Notes: a model not told the origin generated them from the sequence alone. Counted from the first letter of the stretch, positions 36,760 to 51,279 are shown. The stretch is DNA of 64,000 nucleotides from Cylicocyclus nassatus (GCA_958299035.1 CATQJL010000316.1:17461676-17525675), one strand, 5' to 3'. Numbers and translations are program-made.

Positions 36760-39700
36760 CATAAAATGCTGCTAGTGCTTCAATCTAAATGTCTGTTTTT
36801 ACTTTTACTTTCACTGATTTAGAATTATTTTTATTTTCTACAGAAAAGTTCATAGCAATACAACTCTATCTCTTCTTCCTTCAATCACCTAGCCTGCAAT
36901 TTGATTCTGTCGCTTTATCTTATCGAAACTGAACCAAGTACGATTACAAACTTGTCTTCACACTGTCAGAAATATTTTGAAAACATCTTTTTTGATTTTT
37001 AAAACCCATTTTGTACTTTCTTCTCTCTCACATCTCATCACAGATTACTCAAGTATCTGATGAAAATCATTTGGCGCGCAGTTTGAAAATGTTTTCTTTT
37101 TGATATAATCTTCAGCTAGTATGTGAATAAATAGTTTTCTTTTTAATTTTTCTGAGAAACTTGGAATTGGAATGCGTAGCAGGGTCCAAGGTATGTAGGT
37201 TCCAATCTGGGCACTAAATCTAGAATGCCTCGTCACGCTCGTTATTGGGTCCTATAACTGCAAATCAGATACCAAATTTTACGATTTTTCAAGTTTCTTC
37301 TCTTAAGTGATTTGATAGCGTAGCATAGTGCTTTAAATCAAATTTGCAATGCTCAGTTCTTGGTGGCCTATTCACACATTCTTCTTCATTCATTACACAA
37401 GCAGGTGTATTCCCAATATTCTTTTTCACAAACCACATTTTAACCTTTTCACTTGTGTTTTCGGTATCCTACAAGCCTATGATTCTACAGCTATCAACGG
37501 AAAGGAAGCTGCCCCTTCCCCGCTTTCCACCTCCCAACGCATGCAGATGTCCTGTAATCAGTAGCCCATTAGGCCCACACTATACTGCCGTGTATGCGCT
37601 GCGTATCGATTGCTTTCGATTGATTTTTGTTTACTCAATGTTTATCTGGAAGGATGCATGGCAGAGCATCCATTATTGATCCGCTAATGCCCATCTTGTC
37701 CAGCGCTAGCGAAGGCTTAGGTAGGAGGGGGGGGGGGGTGTAGAATCAGCAGATGCCAAAAATGGGCGCAACGCAGCTCGTTCTAGCTTGACACAGCAAA
37801 AAAATGCAATGCAAGTCATATTGCCGCTGCTGGGATACTCAAAGTTGCAATTGTCACGTAGGCATACAATATGACCCATCCCACTTACCGTATTCCTGAC
37901 CAATCACAATTCAAGAAGATCAAATACCGAATTCAAAACGCACCAACCACTCTTAAGCGGTGGCGGCGTTGAACGCGCGCGCGCATTACGATGCGCGCGA
38001 AAATTGAGCGTCCCCTCGCGTGGCCCCGCCCCGCCGGCAAACGCTCGACAAATCAACGCTCGCCTGACCTGCTGCAGGCATCCAAACGTGCAAATTAACC
38101 CCAATGGCTCTTACCCGGTTCTCCCACCTTGCGTTGAGGATGGACTTCCGTATCTTCTGGGTATATTTGACCGGTTGTGGTAATCTGTACCAGTCTGTCT
38201 TCTCTTACTGTTACTTTTTCTTCATTATTCTCTCACTCTGATCTTTTCGCGTTTGGCCACTAAAATCTTTCTTGGAACCCTTCATTTTTTTACAAAATTT
38301 CGCGAATTTACCAACAATACACTTTTGAAAGTCATAACCAACATTTGTGCTATAAGGTAAGCTAACGTATTAAAACCTTAAAATCTATTCATTTTTTCAA
38401 TGAGCCATTCTTATAGGAAGAGCACAAGCCTTATGAAATTTCAGAATTTTAGTCATTTTTATGACGAAAAAAACGCTGGCCTAATAGGATTTCATACTTT
38501 TATCTATATTTTTCTTATTGAAACTAGTTTTATGCTATGAAGAGCACTAGCATGATAGAGTTTCTGTAATTTATTAATACTGTTTTCGTTTGGCTAATAT
38601 CTTCAGTGAATAATCGCCTTCTTGATTGCATTTCCACCTAGATTTTTGAATCGTTTATTTCCCCGCTCCATAAAAAAACCAAACATAACGTACAACTGTA
38701 ATGTGTAGAGTACTCCGTCTTACCGCTTCTCACTTTTCAGCAGAATTTTTTTTTCATTTCGGAAATGTTTGATATTGCTAGGAAACTAGCTACTATATTG
38801 CTGATTTTGTTAGTGAGTCACGACTTTGCTAGAGTTATTATTATTGAATTTTTTTCAAAATTCAAACTGCGTCTAGATTGCTCGCTGTCCATTTCGAAGT
38901 GAATGATTCTTAGAATACATGCGTGCAACCTCTAGCTGGTTTTTTTAGAAAGTTACAATACCAATATGGGTCACAAAGCTCGATTCAATAATTTTTCTGA
39001 CTCCTGCATGTGTTTTGACCGTAGCATGTGCCAAATTTCAAATGATAACACACATTTAGCTGTTCACGCTTATCGAAAGACAAAAAGAAACAACCCGATC
39101 AGCTTAGCATGCAGTGACATGCAATTTTTGTGCTAGTAAAAATTGTAAAATCTCTTTGAATCACCAAACTCTTGATTCTGCCAAAGTTTAAGCCATATCC
39201 AAAAATTTCAATGAGTTGTGATAATTTTATGGTGCCAAATTCTACGGTGCGGCCTTCTAAATCTTCTCACAATTGTGAATTATCGTTCTGAATCTTTCGG
39301 TTTACACAAACAGTGATCATTTTGATTTATCACGTAGAGGCACATAACATCATTTTTAAGGTCGAGGTGTAAGAAAATGCGGTAGCTCTTTCAAACCCCG
39401 TCGCCAAGATTCAAAATGCGTCCTTGCTTGTCGGAAAGGTTCCGTTTTCTTAGCGGCATAGATGCTTCCTTTTGAATCCTGCAAAACGCGGTATTTTCTC
39501 TCATTTCGGCAAGATGAGGTAAATACACGGTCCTTATCTGGGATTGCAAGTGACATATGTCGTTATCTTAAGCGCATAAGTACGATGATGACCCTCCCTG
39601 GGACGTTCGCAGAGCAAGCGCAAATAAACGAAGGTGTTGTATAGATGATACACAGGAAGGATTGGCATAAACTTGCACATCTTTCACTGTTCAGTTCTTC

Positions 39701-41330
39701 CAGTCAGCCTTAATGCTTATTTGGACTTCTTTATGTTCACGTAGTAGATGTAACTTGTGCAGTTACTCCTGCTTCTCTCAATTACTGTCCACGTTACTCT
39801 TCGAAAAATGGCAGTGTAATTTCATCTTTTGAATCGACGTAATTTACGATATTTCAGAAGAAATAAATGAGATATAGAATGAATAAAATATAATAAATAA
39901 AATTTAATGGAGTAAACAGAATGTAAGGCACTGCTAATGCTAGTATATTCTAGAACTGTACTATCGTAACACTAATAAATAATAAGGCTATATTTACGAC
40001 TATTAGGCTATATAAGGCTATTATGAGCAAACCAAAACCAAAGCCATTCTCAAAACATGGATTATTGATATAGGATAAGGCTATAACAACTTGTATGAGC
40101 AAACCAAAACCATTTTCCGGATTCTAAGAGCAGAAACAATTCTTTCATAATTAAAAAAATACAGATATTTTCTACTTGAGAGACTGTGGGGTGCTGGTAA
40201 ATCATGTTCTTACTTTACTAGAAAACTTGAGCTACTTCTGAGAAATGATCGGAAAATGCTTTTTATCCCATCATTTCTTACAACTTTTTTTCAAACACAT
40301 GATCATTTCCGATATTATAATACGTCATAACCTTTGTTAAACATGAAGGAAAAACCAGAATTTAGGAAATTTTTCCTCATTTTCAGATTGAATGTAGGGT
40401 TGTAGCTCTTCAATATACACATGGCACATACAAAATCCAATTTCTGAGTTTTCTGGAAATTTTCGAATCATTTAATAATCTTTAATCTTTTAAATGATTT
40501 TTAAAATTTTTCGAATTTTTGGCAGATTTCCAACTTGCGCTCTTGGAGAGCCTAGACTTCCAAACTTCCTCAATGTTAGTACCGATATTTCTAGAAATCC
40601 ATGAAAAATTTGAGAGCATAAAAAATAAGAATGCGAGAATCTTTGAAGAAAAAAGAGAAGAATAAAGAATGAAGTGCCGTCATGTCATTGCATTTATACT
40701 TACACTAACATCTATGAAAATGAAAATAATTTCAATAAATAATTTTTGACCATTGCTCATACGTGGTCCAAATGGACTTTTGCCAAAGTTTCGAGTTTTT
40801 AGGGAAAACCGAAATCACAAAATCTATTTTACGACCTAATATAACGCGTTCGCCAATCAAAGCTAGAACTGCTCAAGCGCTAAATAGGACATCATGACAA
40901 GATTTTGAGAGACGAAATAAGCCGTCTACTTCTCGCTTTCAATTTTTTAGCAATCGTTTTTGATATCCATCCTGCTCCTTTTGACCCAATGTAAGAGCAG
41001 AATAAAAGCTGTTAGAAATATAGGATGCAATTTCTTAACTACCTTCCTAATATGCACTCAACTTGAGCGACGACCTTCTACTTTTGCAGGTGCCCATTGC
41101 GGTACACGACCTTTCACTCCTGCTGTTACAATGAGTATTTACGTCAAAGGACGAGATGACCCGTCTGCTGTGACGCAACTTCTCTCGCCCTTCCCCCTTA
41201 TGCACCCCTTATATCCTCTTTTTGTGATTTACGTGATACACAGCGAGTCAACCACTAGAGCAATGAAACGAGATTCTTTGTGAACGTTATTGCTATGAAT
41301 TTGAAAAATTATAGAAACCGATAATTTGAC
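36760..41330. other. 4.5-kb gene-free AT-rich stretch before E2F
   Basis: No exon chain was found. There is a poly-G run at about 37726-37738. A short GC-rich island at about 37960-38080 contains an imperfect CGCGCGC inverted repeat (GCGCGCGCGCATTACGATGC). Open frames such as 39356-39556 (minus, 66 codons) have no homologue I can name. The last few hundred bases should include the E2F promoter. Confidence 0.4.
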
Positions 41331-41344
41331 TTTCAGGGTAGCGA

Positions 41345-44300
41345 ATGTCGCAGTGGGCGGCACTGTTAGAGGCCAATAAGGAAAATATCCCGTTTGCTTT
41401 GGGTATAAATCCGAGTAAGTCCACAACAGAAATTGGTGAAGTGACAACTGAAGGAGCTGTGAATGTGCCTAAAGCCTCGAGAAAGTCGACTCCACTGAGC
41501 ACCATGGATGAAGAAGGTACGTGTTCTTATTTGTGCCCTAAACCTCTAAATTTACAATTACTTCTGGACGCCTTTCAAAAAGGTGTTTATGTATATGGCA
41601 GAAGTCCAAGGGTGTAATATGCATGTACTCACCTGACATCTGACATGATCTAGAAAGTAATTTTGATTTTTCTATCGCCACATACTCTTCTAAGAAAGGA
41701 CAAATACGCTATTCAGAAATCGAACTTTAATGACTAGCACTCCATAAAAATAAAATTAGCAAAAACTGCACCGGCCTTCGCAGTTTTGCTTTGTGGTTAA
41801 AAATGCTCTTCAAATGTTCTTTTTTTTTGTTTCGCTCCTTTCGGCTATCGGAAAATTGGAGTCGTGCAATGCATTTGCTTGATTTATTACAGTAACCTAT
41901 GGTAAGTCTAAGAACTTCACACGGCTGTGGATTCCCATACTCTGGCTACCCTCTGAGTCAGCTGGTCATCACGGATTGAATATCCTTTCAATGAGTAAAC
42001 CATAAGCAGATTTCGCGTCCATTATCATGATGTATTTTTTTACTCACTAGGGGAAGCATCGCAAAAACTATCTTATTTGTCGATTTTTATTTTTGCAAGA
42101 TTATCTGAGGCCTTTTAGAGTCACAAACATCCGAAATATTGTTGAGTCTGCTGCAAATGCTGTGCGTAGAAATTTCTTTTCATGTCGTGTTTTGCACGAT
42201 GTGGATAAGCTCATCAGAGATCGGGCATTTGTAGTGAAACTTTCTACCTTTAAATGTATTCTACAACGCAAATTGCAATCTTCTCATGATCGATGATGTA
42301 TGTTGTTGTTTGTTAATTCTACTGTTGTTGGTTTTGTTGTTTGTTTCTCTTTCTCATAGGGACCTCCCTATGCATAATAAATAAATAAATAAATAAATGC
42401 ACTCAAGAAATTGCGTGGGAGTTAACTTCCTCAACGAGCATTTTTAGAGTCAGCCGGCTCTTCGCATGTATTCGTGATGCCGATGTCTTCCGCACATGAG
42501 CCACATGATGACTTGGATGACAATGAGGACAACGAGATAACATCACGAAAGGAGAAAAGTCTTGGACTTTTGTGCCAAAGGTAAACAACAGACCTTTTTG
42601 CAGTGAGAATTTTGAATAATTGATATTTTTCAGATTCCTCGTTGCTATGAATGAAGAGACGCGATCGAGTCTGACGAGCGAAGTGCATCTGGAAACAGTA
42701 GCAAGGAAAATGAGTAGGTCAACTTTTCTATTTTGACTTTATTTCGATTGCTAGCTTTTGAGGTGTTGAAAAGCGGCGGATATATGATATCGTAAACGTC
42801 ATGGAAGCATTAGATGCAATGAGTAAAACAAATAAATCTTACTATTGCTGGCATGGCTTGGAAGGATTGCCGAAACTCATGGCTGATTTGCAGGTAGCTC
42901 ATTTGAAGTGCCTGTTGAAATGTTCAAATTTCGCATTTTTAGAAGGAAGCAGTAGAAGAGCGACTACCCGAACGTGTATTGCGAGTTGAGCAAGCGATGT
43001 GCTCTTTTACGGAATTGTCACCTGGAAGTCGCAAATCCGGCATGAAGGACGTAGTTGGTAAGCCATTCTAGATGAATTCAAAAAAGATAGAAATTAGTTT
43101 GCTCGTAATAATTTTATCCATTTTTTATTTTTCCGTTTCCTATCTTGTTGTTTAAAAGTCCCCATGTTTTATCGAAATTTTGGCATGATCTTGCAATGAC
43201 TTTTTTGTAGATGAAAGTAAATATGTTGTATTGGCATAATTTATGATAATCATCAAACAAAAAATCTTGAAAGAAATGGGAGGCAAACATCAAAGTTATT
43301 GAAATCTTGTTTGTAAGACTACTGAATTTGCTCTTTAATTAAGTCTGTATTGAAAAGTGCTATCAGAAATCAACAATTTATATCTAATAATAAATCAATA
43401 ATGGTGAAGAGAAAATGAAGCGAAACATCACAAAAAACGAGATTACAAATCTCAGAGAAAAACATGTGTAAAATGACTATTATAGTAAACATCTTCTGTA
43501 AAGTTTCCAAGCAAAAAATATCGAAATTCAAACCTATCGTTCCTTAAAATTGTCAAACATAATGCTTTGACTTTCGCCGCCTCTCCTCCATGGGAAGGTC
43601 ACTTATCTCACGCGCTTATCAACTTCGGCATCTTTTTATTACCGCATTATTCGCACATCCGTCTTATGCCTTTCACGGTTACTGTCGAGAAAACTCGGCC
43701 GACTCACACATTTCCCTTGAAACAATTTTTTGCCAGTCTCTTGGCAATTTGTCAGTTTTAAATAAGTTAATAACTGAAAGTATCAAATCATTCTAGGTAC
43801 ACTGATCGGTGATGAAGGATCCTTGTCTCAAAGTCCAACTGATAACCTATGCCAGTCTGTTCACGGTAGTGAGGTGAGTCTTTATATTGTCTTTATACTG
43901 GGTAGTTCTTGACCTCATAAAAAATTCAGAAACGATCTCGAGTTGATGGCAGAGATCGACAGGGAAGAAACTCATTAGCACAATTATGCAGGCGATTCTT
44001 AATGGTGCTCTTGAGCAATCCCGTAAGTTTTCTAATTTTTTCTTCTCTACAATTGCCTCAGTATGATATTTCTAGAAAAACACCAGAAGAGTGAGCCTGG
44101 ATGTGGCCAGTACAGTCTTAATCAAAGATCCTGATACAGAAGGTTTTGAGCCTCCCAGTCGAAGTAAGCTCCTCTTTTTTGAGATCATTTTTATATTGGT
44201 TTGAACATAATAATTCGGTCTCTTTCTTGAAAATAATTCGGTCTCTTTCTTGAATGTTATTTGAATGCCGCCCTGCTATCTTATGGTCGCTGTATATTTC

Positions 44301-46720
44301 AATTTTTATTTATTTATTTTGTCGTGCTTTAATACAACAAATTTTATACTTTTATTCTACTTCCTATCATAAAGTGAGACTTTCCATGAAGAAATAATTA
44401 CATGACAAGATTAAATATAAGATACACTTCTTTTGTGATGTTGTAAAAGAATATCGGTTGTTTTTTTTTCTGATTTTTTATATTTTTTCCCATTTCAGGT
44501 CGATGTCGTAGACTTTACGACATAGCCAATGTTCTAGTCGCCTTGGGATTGATTAAGAAAGTTCATTATCTTTTTGGAACGAAGAAAATCCCACTATTTG
44601 TCTACTGTGGCCCGGAGCCAGATGGTAATTTTTTATTCACTGTGACTATTTATCTCTCAGAATTTGAATTTTTAGAAAATTCCAAGTTTGACGTCAACGC
44701 TTGTATCGAGCGATTGTCAGCGACTACTTGTTCTACGCCATCCACCCCACTGATGAAGGTGCTTGCGATTTTTTTTACATAGGTGACTGAAATAATTAAT
44801 TTCGAAATTTTTTTCTCTAGATGACTGCATCAACGCATCAGTCCACATCATTGGGGAAACGAAGCAGCTCTGAAGCCAATATCCGTTCGTCGGTTTCACA
44901 GAAACTTCCTCGGTTGAAGTGCGTATGATTCTTATTGTGGAAAATCACGCGCTTCTGCAATTGCACAAGTTCACAGTGTTGTTTTCTAGGTCAGAGGACT
45001 TTGTAGCGCAAGCATCTTCGTCACTGATGATGTTCGCTGAGCTGGCAGCTGAGCGCCTTCGTCAAGAGACAGAATTTCGTTTGGGAAATAGGCAGAGTGC
45101 CGAAATGAATGCTTCATCAATGGCGAAGACCTCCTACAGTGGAGCGGAATCGAATCGTGGATACGCTTTACCTAGACCACAGGCTCAAGTTAGTAATTTT
45201 TCTATAATTATGCGTACTCAACAAATAGAGTTTAAGTAAAGTCGGTATAGGTAACAGTAGGTTTTGCTTGGTATCAGTGAGTCGCTTCCCCTCCCCGCTT
45301 CTGATTCGTAATTTTTTCAATACACTTTACAATCGAAAGCGAAAGAATACGTTTAAAGAATACGGTACTGGGTCAGCCACGCCCACTTGTCGGTACACGT
45401 GCACTCTCCTCATTTCCCACAATCTCTCGCTACTGTCTATACTGACGTTGATCTTTGCTTATTTTGACTCACAAGAATGATTCATCCTCTATCAACATCG
45501 TTTTTAGAATATTCACTGTAAAAGCTTACAAATTGATAAGAAATCCGCCTAGTCAACAATCAAAAGCCATATTTTCTATTTTTGTTGCTTTTTTTCCGTA
45601 TTTTGCTATTTTTGCGTATTTTCAAAGCCTATTTTGCAAATAGGTTCCTTCCTTCCCATTCTTGTGTTTTATAAGACAATATCTGATTCATAGAAAGTAA
45701 GATTCACCTATGCTATCTATGTACGCTTTGCGTAATTCCACAATTTTAGCGTTCATATGGCAACTTCTCCACATCTCCCATGGATTCGCCATTAGCAAAT
45801 GCTAACAAATACGCCATGAAATTTGGAAACAACTATCAAATGCCAACGATGCCAATGAGAGGACTTCAGCAAATGACTCTACCAACTACGGTAATTGACT
45901 TCATATGTTTGTCTCCATCTGCGATTAATCAGTTCTTAGTGGAAACGTTCTGAGCTCTCGGAGTTTTGAGGTTTTGGGATTTTTCAAAGCATAGGTTTTC
46001 TGTGGAATCTGCATTACTAACTTTTGATTCAACTGGCTTGGCGGCTGGAAGGCGGGTCTTTGTGGCCTAATTAAGACCGGTCGCGACCACGACGCAATCT
46101 GCGTCTCTTCCGCGCGCGTGCTCTCTGATCACTACCTAGCCTGGATTAGGTCACGAAGCCCCCCCCCCCCCTCCCAGCCGCCAAGACGATTGAATCAAAG
46201 GGAACCTCGAAATATTCTTTGAGACAGCCACTGAGGGAACCGAGGAATTATTTTTAATTCAGCGTTAAAGGATCTTCAAAAATTTTATTTCAGCCGGTCT
46301 GGACACCTGTACCAATGCCTAATTTTATGCGGATTCCTCCAGAAATGGCTCGTAGCAGTTGTCCTTTGATTCCACGTCCTGTAAGGAAAGTTCCTGTGGT
46401 ACGTGGTTATCGACTTCTATCTTTGAAATTTATAATTATTTTTCATAATTTTTTTTTATTGACGCTACCGCCAAATTTACAGGAACAGAATGAGGTACCA
46501 GGGAAGCTGTCAAGTGTAAAACACACTGTTACGAACATTCTTGGAGTGTCAAACAAAGTGAACATCGATCCTTTGAATCATAGAAACTCTTCACCCTTCC
46601 AAGTGGTGAAAAAACCTCAGTAAGTGCAAGATTTCATCATAAAATAGCCACCATATTTAAAAATTTATTTTTAGGAAGCAACCTTTTGGATCACTCCACA
46701 ACATTCCAAACAGTCATTAG
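41345..46720 (+). CDS. efl-3: Atypical E2F repressor (E2F7/E2F8 type, efl-3-like)
   Basis: Transcription factor with two E2F winged-helix domains and no DP-dimerisation partner; in animals this class represses cell-cycle and apoptotic genes. Sixteen exons in phase: 41345-41516, 42448-42580, 42634-42713, 42763-42893, 42943-43057, 43797-43873, 43930-44022, 44076-44163, 44499-44624, 44676-44758, 44821-44918, 44990-45188, 45750-45890, 46294-46398, 46483-46619, 46675-46720; 607 residues. First DNA-binding domain about 91-160 (SLGLLCQRFLVAMN, RRIYDIVNVMEAL); second about 251-335 (SLAQLCRRFLMVLL, RRLYDIANVLVALGLI). Both keep the RRxYDxxNV recognition-helix motif. An acidic run (DDLDDNEDNE) precedes domain 1, and the C-terminal half is low-complexity, rich in Met, Pro, Ser. 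The ATG lies 8 bases after TTTCAG, a likely trans-splice site. AATAAA at 47135. Confidence 0.93.
42375..42398. repeat. (AAAT)n microsatellite in E2F intron 1
   Basis: About six tandem AAAT units. No function is suggested. Confidence 0.9.
46026..46196. repeat. MITE copy in E2F intron 13, family GATTCAACTGG
   Basis: Best preserved copy of the family: GATTCAACTGGCTTGGCGGC at the left, GCCGCCAAGACGATTGAATC at the right. Interior has GACCGGTCGCGACCACGACG and TTAGGTCACGAAGCC. A C-run of about 13 bases interrupts the right arm. Confidence 0.8.
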
Positions 46721-47259
46721 TCTTTTTTTTGTACATCAACTTTTCCATTTTGCATTTTATCGCACTAATCTCAACAATCTATTAATTGTTTTCATTTCGG
46801 AGCTCTCTGGGCCAATTATGGAAAAAATTTGTTAGTCTCAGTTTTGTTCTATATTCACAACAGCTTTCAATGTATGCTTTACTACAATGATTCACTAGAA
46901 ATATTTCTGGGTTCCAACGACCTCTTTCTTCGAAATGTTCTCGATTTTACTGGGTTATCGTCACTTGCATGTAGATGTGTATGTTTTGATTTGTTTTCTT
47001 TTCCTATTAGAGTTTTTTTTTGCTTTGAGCTGTTCGTAATTTATCGTGTCTTTCTGTGTCGTTACATTCTGTGTTAGGTCAAGAATGTGCAAGTAGTGGT
47101 TTGATGTTTTTGAAATATTTTCAGCTACAATAGTAATAAAATTATTTCCCTTTTTGTTTCCTCTTTCCTCTAGCACGTTTCATTTGCGATTAGCTTTCAT
47201 AAATCAAAGGGCAAAATCATTCAAACGATAAAATGAATAGGCAGAGCTTTATTATTCCT

Positions 47260-48964
47260 TCACTCGTCTCCCATCTGCTTGTACAACTCAAGCACCGGCC
47301 AAACGTTGCTCAAAACGCAAAAACGCTTGAATTATTCTATTCTATCTTCACCTTCTTCACTTCACACGTCCACGCTAGCCTAAAGGCCAGCACGTTAACA
47401 TGCAAACGGAAAGTATGTTGAGAAAGATGAGAAATATGAAGAGAGATCAAAAAAGTATGGGGCTTTCGAGCGCTTTTGGGTGAAGCCTGCGGTGCTGAAT
47501 ACTTTACTAAAAAAATAAACTATTCACTGACATCTAGAAAGAAAGCAAAACATCAAAACGACGCTAAAATAGCTGTCCTACAAGGTAATACAAGGAAGAA
47601 CATGAGAAACTGGTTATAGGTCTGAGTGACGCCGTTCCCGCGCATATCGATCGATTGGGGCGCGCTTTCTTCAATAAGAAAGGGTGCCGCTGGTCCTATT
47701 TTGACTATAGTAAAGAGGAGAGGGGGAGTTTTGAAACCAAAATTCTACCATAGAGTAAAGTTTAGATGTAGAAAAGATTTATGTAAAAGTTTTGAAAAAT
47801 TGTGAGACGGAAGTTTTGCCCACCTCAGGTGAGCATTAGGTGGGCAATTGCCCACCTAATTTGGAAAAAAGTTGGGCACGCTCTTCATTCACATAAGTAT
47901 TTCATAATTTTTCATACATTGTTCCTCAGTCCTACTGCGCGTATACACACCAAGTCTCGCGCGATTTCTTTCCTCTGCGCTGCAAACGAGCCGTTTTTCC
48001 ATTTTCTTGATGGGAAATTTTCAGAAAAAAGCTTGCCACAACCTTCAGTCACATATTTTTCATGAAACTTCTAAGTTAAGCCCTACAGGCCCGTGTTCAT
48101 GTATCTACCAAGATTCATACCAGGTCATCTGTGCGCTACAAACGAGCCATTTGAATTCACATCTTCGTTTACCAGTTTTGCAGAATTTTTGGAAAAAATG
48201 CCTATTACACCTCCCAATCACATAATTTTTATAATATTTCATACTTTGTTTCTCCTAGCCTCTCTTCTTTAGCTTACGCAATCTGGTGCTATATCGTTAT
48301 GCCTGCATTGAAAACTGATCATGTAATCATGCTGTTCAACGGTATCGCTTATGCGACGTTGCGCACGCGGCGATTAGCGGGGGCGCGGCGTGGCGCGCGA
48401 ACTCTGCTGTGCGTTGAGGCTTATGGAAACTACATGATTCGACCTTCTTTTGCTTGCACTTGGGATCTTCTTCCGGGGCTCCCCTCCCCCCCCCCCCCCA
48501 GACCCCGCTAAAACGATTTCCCTCTTGCTTTTTCCATCAAAAACGATTTCCAGCTTGTCATTTGCCCACCTCGCGCCGGGCCCTGATGAGGCTGTCTGCG
48601 AGTCAAATCATACCTGGTGGTCAGCAGAGTGTTCATTGACGCTTTTTCGGTGGAAATGTCAGTCCCGCCTGCCAGTTCAAACTCACAACACAAATTGCGT
48701 GCGTGCTGGGTTCTTTCAGTTTCTGTTCTTTCGCTATCGTGCCACTATCATCAAATAAGTCTTTACAACAATTTTGCAGCCCCTGAGCGAGCTTTACCAG
48801 GTTCTTTGGTCTAACGCTCGTTGTGATGATTCGTAATTTTTCTTTGCTGCATGCTACTTTCGGAAGAATGTCATCATTCAACTTTGCTACTGACAATTTC
48901 TTCCGGGACTCAGCGCGCTTAATGTTATGTAGCTTCAAAGCATGTGCATGCTTGATTACTGTGC
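47260..48964 (-). CDS. Possible exons of an unknown basic protein
   Basis: Low-confidence candidate. One exon, 48964-48687, is open for 92 codons, ends at a good GTGAGT donor and encodes a Lys-rich helical-looking segment (SRKKLSVAKLNDD, SVRPKNLVKLAQGLQNC). A possible terminal exon, 47308-47260, encodes NVWPVLELYKQMGDE plus stop, with AATAAA at 47253-47248 right after it. The middle is interrupted by a CAGGGC-type repeat at about 48476-48585, and I could not chain the two exons or find the start. The 48964 acceptor is weak. Family not recognised; the two pieces may not belong together. Confidence 0.25.
48476..48585. repeat. Partial CAGGGC hAT-like element
   Basis: Right end CCCACCTCGCGCCGGGCCCTG matches the CCACCTCGTGCCGAGCCCTG end of the 18500 copy, and AAAACGATTTCC blocks correspond to its interior. 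The left end is obscured by a C-run. Confidence 0.5.
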
Positions 48965-49019
48965 CTTTCAAGACGCAATCCCAAGTAAAGCAACGTCGAT
49001 GTAACAAAAGTGCTTAGAG

Positions 49020-50330
49020 GTAATTTGGTTTAAATTTTATATAATGACTAGACTAGACGAGAAAAGGAGGTGGAAAATATTGAGATAATAAGTAGTTACA
49101 AATATGTATTTGTTGTCAAAACGGTGTTGTTAGGAATGGTGGTGCATCGATAGATGATATACTACTTATTATCTCAATATGATTCTATGTTTGTACGAAG
49201 TGTTGGCTTATAATTCATCCTCAGAGGTCGTGGCTCGGCAAACCCTTACCTAATTTTTCTTTGCTTATCCAAGGTAATCCAAGGCGTTGATCCTGAAAAT
49301 CCACCTTAGAAATGGCGAAAATGGCGAAACCAGCGTCTCGCAAGCCCTTCATTTTGAATTTGGACGAGTGGAACAATTTGTCTAAGACGCAAAATCCTTG
49401 CGGGACCCTCATGGTCATAGCATTGCGACATGAGATGAACCGTCAAGAGGTGCGATTTCTACAGAGGTCACACCTTAACAGCCCACTTTAGAGCTATGCG
49501 CGTCTTTTGATGATGCAAGGCAAACTGCTCTACGTTACCAGCTATCTAAAGCTACCACTTGCTAACCTTGGTTGTTTTTGGTGGAAAGTTGATCATAACA
49601 TTCATGAAAAGGCGATTAGATGCTTTCACGGGTTTTTGACTCTTAATACCTTATTCTTAAATCTATTTTGAAGTGATAAAATCGAGCAACTCAGGGGCAA
49701 TCATGAATCTTTAATAATCTGAATTGCTTCTAGAACTCCATAAGATACTGAAAATGCTTTAATTAGTGTCTGGCATAAGAATCGCGCCTTTTGACATACA
49801 GTCTGCTCCAGTCGGGAACAGGCCGAACCGTCGCGTAAATTTGCGCGCTCGCAGCGCTGCATATGCGCGCTGTCGAAGAGAGCTGTCGAGGATTGAAGAG
49901 AGAGTAGAAAAGCAGGGCGTGGGCATGACCGCGAAACCCTAGCGAGCGGACTCCCGCCATGCCAATTTTGGCCTGGTTGGAATTGGGGCAGACTGTACAC
50001 CTGCGGCATGCTGGCTCCGACGGTAGGAGGGGGATTAAAAGCTCGTCCAAGCGCGTATAAGAATGGCTTACGCGCACGGGTTCTAAGGCAAATTTCTCTG
50101 CAGAGGCAACATGTTTGCGCCCGGGCTTGCTCTGTTTCCACATTTATATTGTAAGCAACCTCCATTTTAAAACTACGAGATGTTCAAATCTGCCTAGCCA
50201 CTGCCTTTAAGTTGTATTTTATCCTTAAAAGCATACTTTATGCTTTGTGAATACGGTCTAATCGTTTTTTAAGGTGAGATTTATTTTTGAGGCAAGATTT
50301 ACTCTCAAGCTTTGATGAATACGGCCACTG
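49020..50330. other. Repeat-derived intergenic stretch
   Basis: Contains dispersed-repeat copy 2 (49228-49420; see 26045-26260). A GC-rich block at about 49800-50210 ends in CTGCCTAGCCACTGCCTTTAA, an end typical of the TTAAAGGC MITE family. The 154-codon minus-strand frame 49701-50165 lies in that block and is not accepted as a gene. Confidence 0.45.
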
Positions 50331-50336
50331 ACACTT

Positions 50337-51279
50337 AGGCTGGATTCATACTGATTCCAATGTTCTGGAACTGTTCCCGCACAGTTCTCGCACTGTGCTG
50401 GAACTGTGCGGGAGCAGTTTCAGAACTGTGCTGCATGCGCTGCAAACAACTTGAAGCGGGGTCGAGGACTGAACTCCATGCATCCGGGAAGATGGGCCTT
50501 CGTGCGCTCGTCTATTTTCTCATCGCTATTTTTGTTTAGACTCAATTCATATCTTCTAGCAAGACGCTGCGTAGTCTCGTATCTGTATTGAAATTGACAT
50601 AGACAGGTCTATAGAACACATGAAGTAGGCCTGAACAAAAATGGTAGAGAAGATGGACGAGCGCACGAAGGTCCATCTTCCTGGATACATGAAGCAGAAC
50701 AGCGTTCAATCCTCAACTCCGCTTCAAGTTCACAGCTTTTCTCATCACAGTGAGAAGCGGGGTAGAAGAAAGAACGGAGAAGCAAAGTTATGGAAAAACG
50801 AAAGGGGCTGAAAACGCCCAAAATTATTAAAAAGAAGAGACAAGTCCCAATTCATGCAGTTTCAGAATTGCTCCTGCTCCCTAATTCGTGGCAGATGGCT
50901 ATGGGAACTACACAGCCGCTTCCTGGAACAAATGAAGTAGATTTGAGCAAAAATCACGGAGACAGAATAGACAATTGCACGACAGCCCATCTTTCCAATA
51001 CATGGAGCATAAAAGCGCTCATTCTTCAACCCCGCTTCGAGTTCGAAGTTTTGCTGATCAGAAAGGGAAGCGGGGTGGAGGAATAAGGCCAAAATGAGAG
51101 AAAGCTGAAAGAAAAACAGTTGAGAACGGTCAAAATTCCCCAACTCACGCCGTTGAAAACGGTGCGGGGCGATTGCAGATCATGCAGCATAGTTCTGGAA
51201 CTGTCCCCGCACAGTTCCAGCACAGTGCGAGAACTGTGCGGGAACAGTTAGAACATGGGAATCAGTATGAACCCAGCCT
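50337..51279. repeat. Large fold-back element, second copy
   Basis: Starts AGGCTGGATTCATACTGATT and ends AATCAGTATGAACCCAGCCT, perfectly inverted for the outer 20 bp. It carries GAACTGTGCGGGAAC motifs near both tips, like 3461-4190, and interior copies of AAGCGGGGT and ACATGAAGTAG in both orientations. About 940 bp, non-coding. Confidence 0.8.
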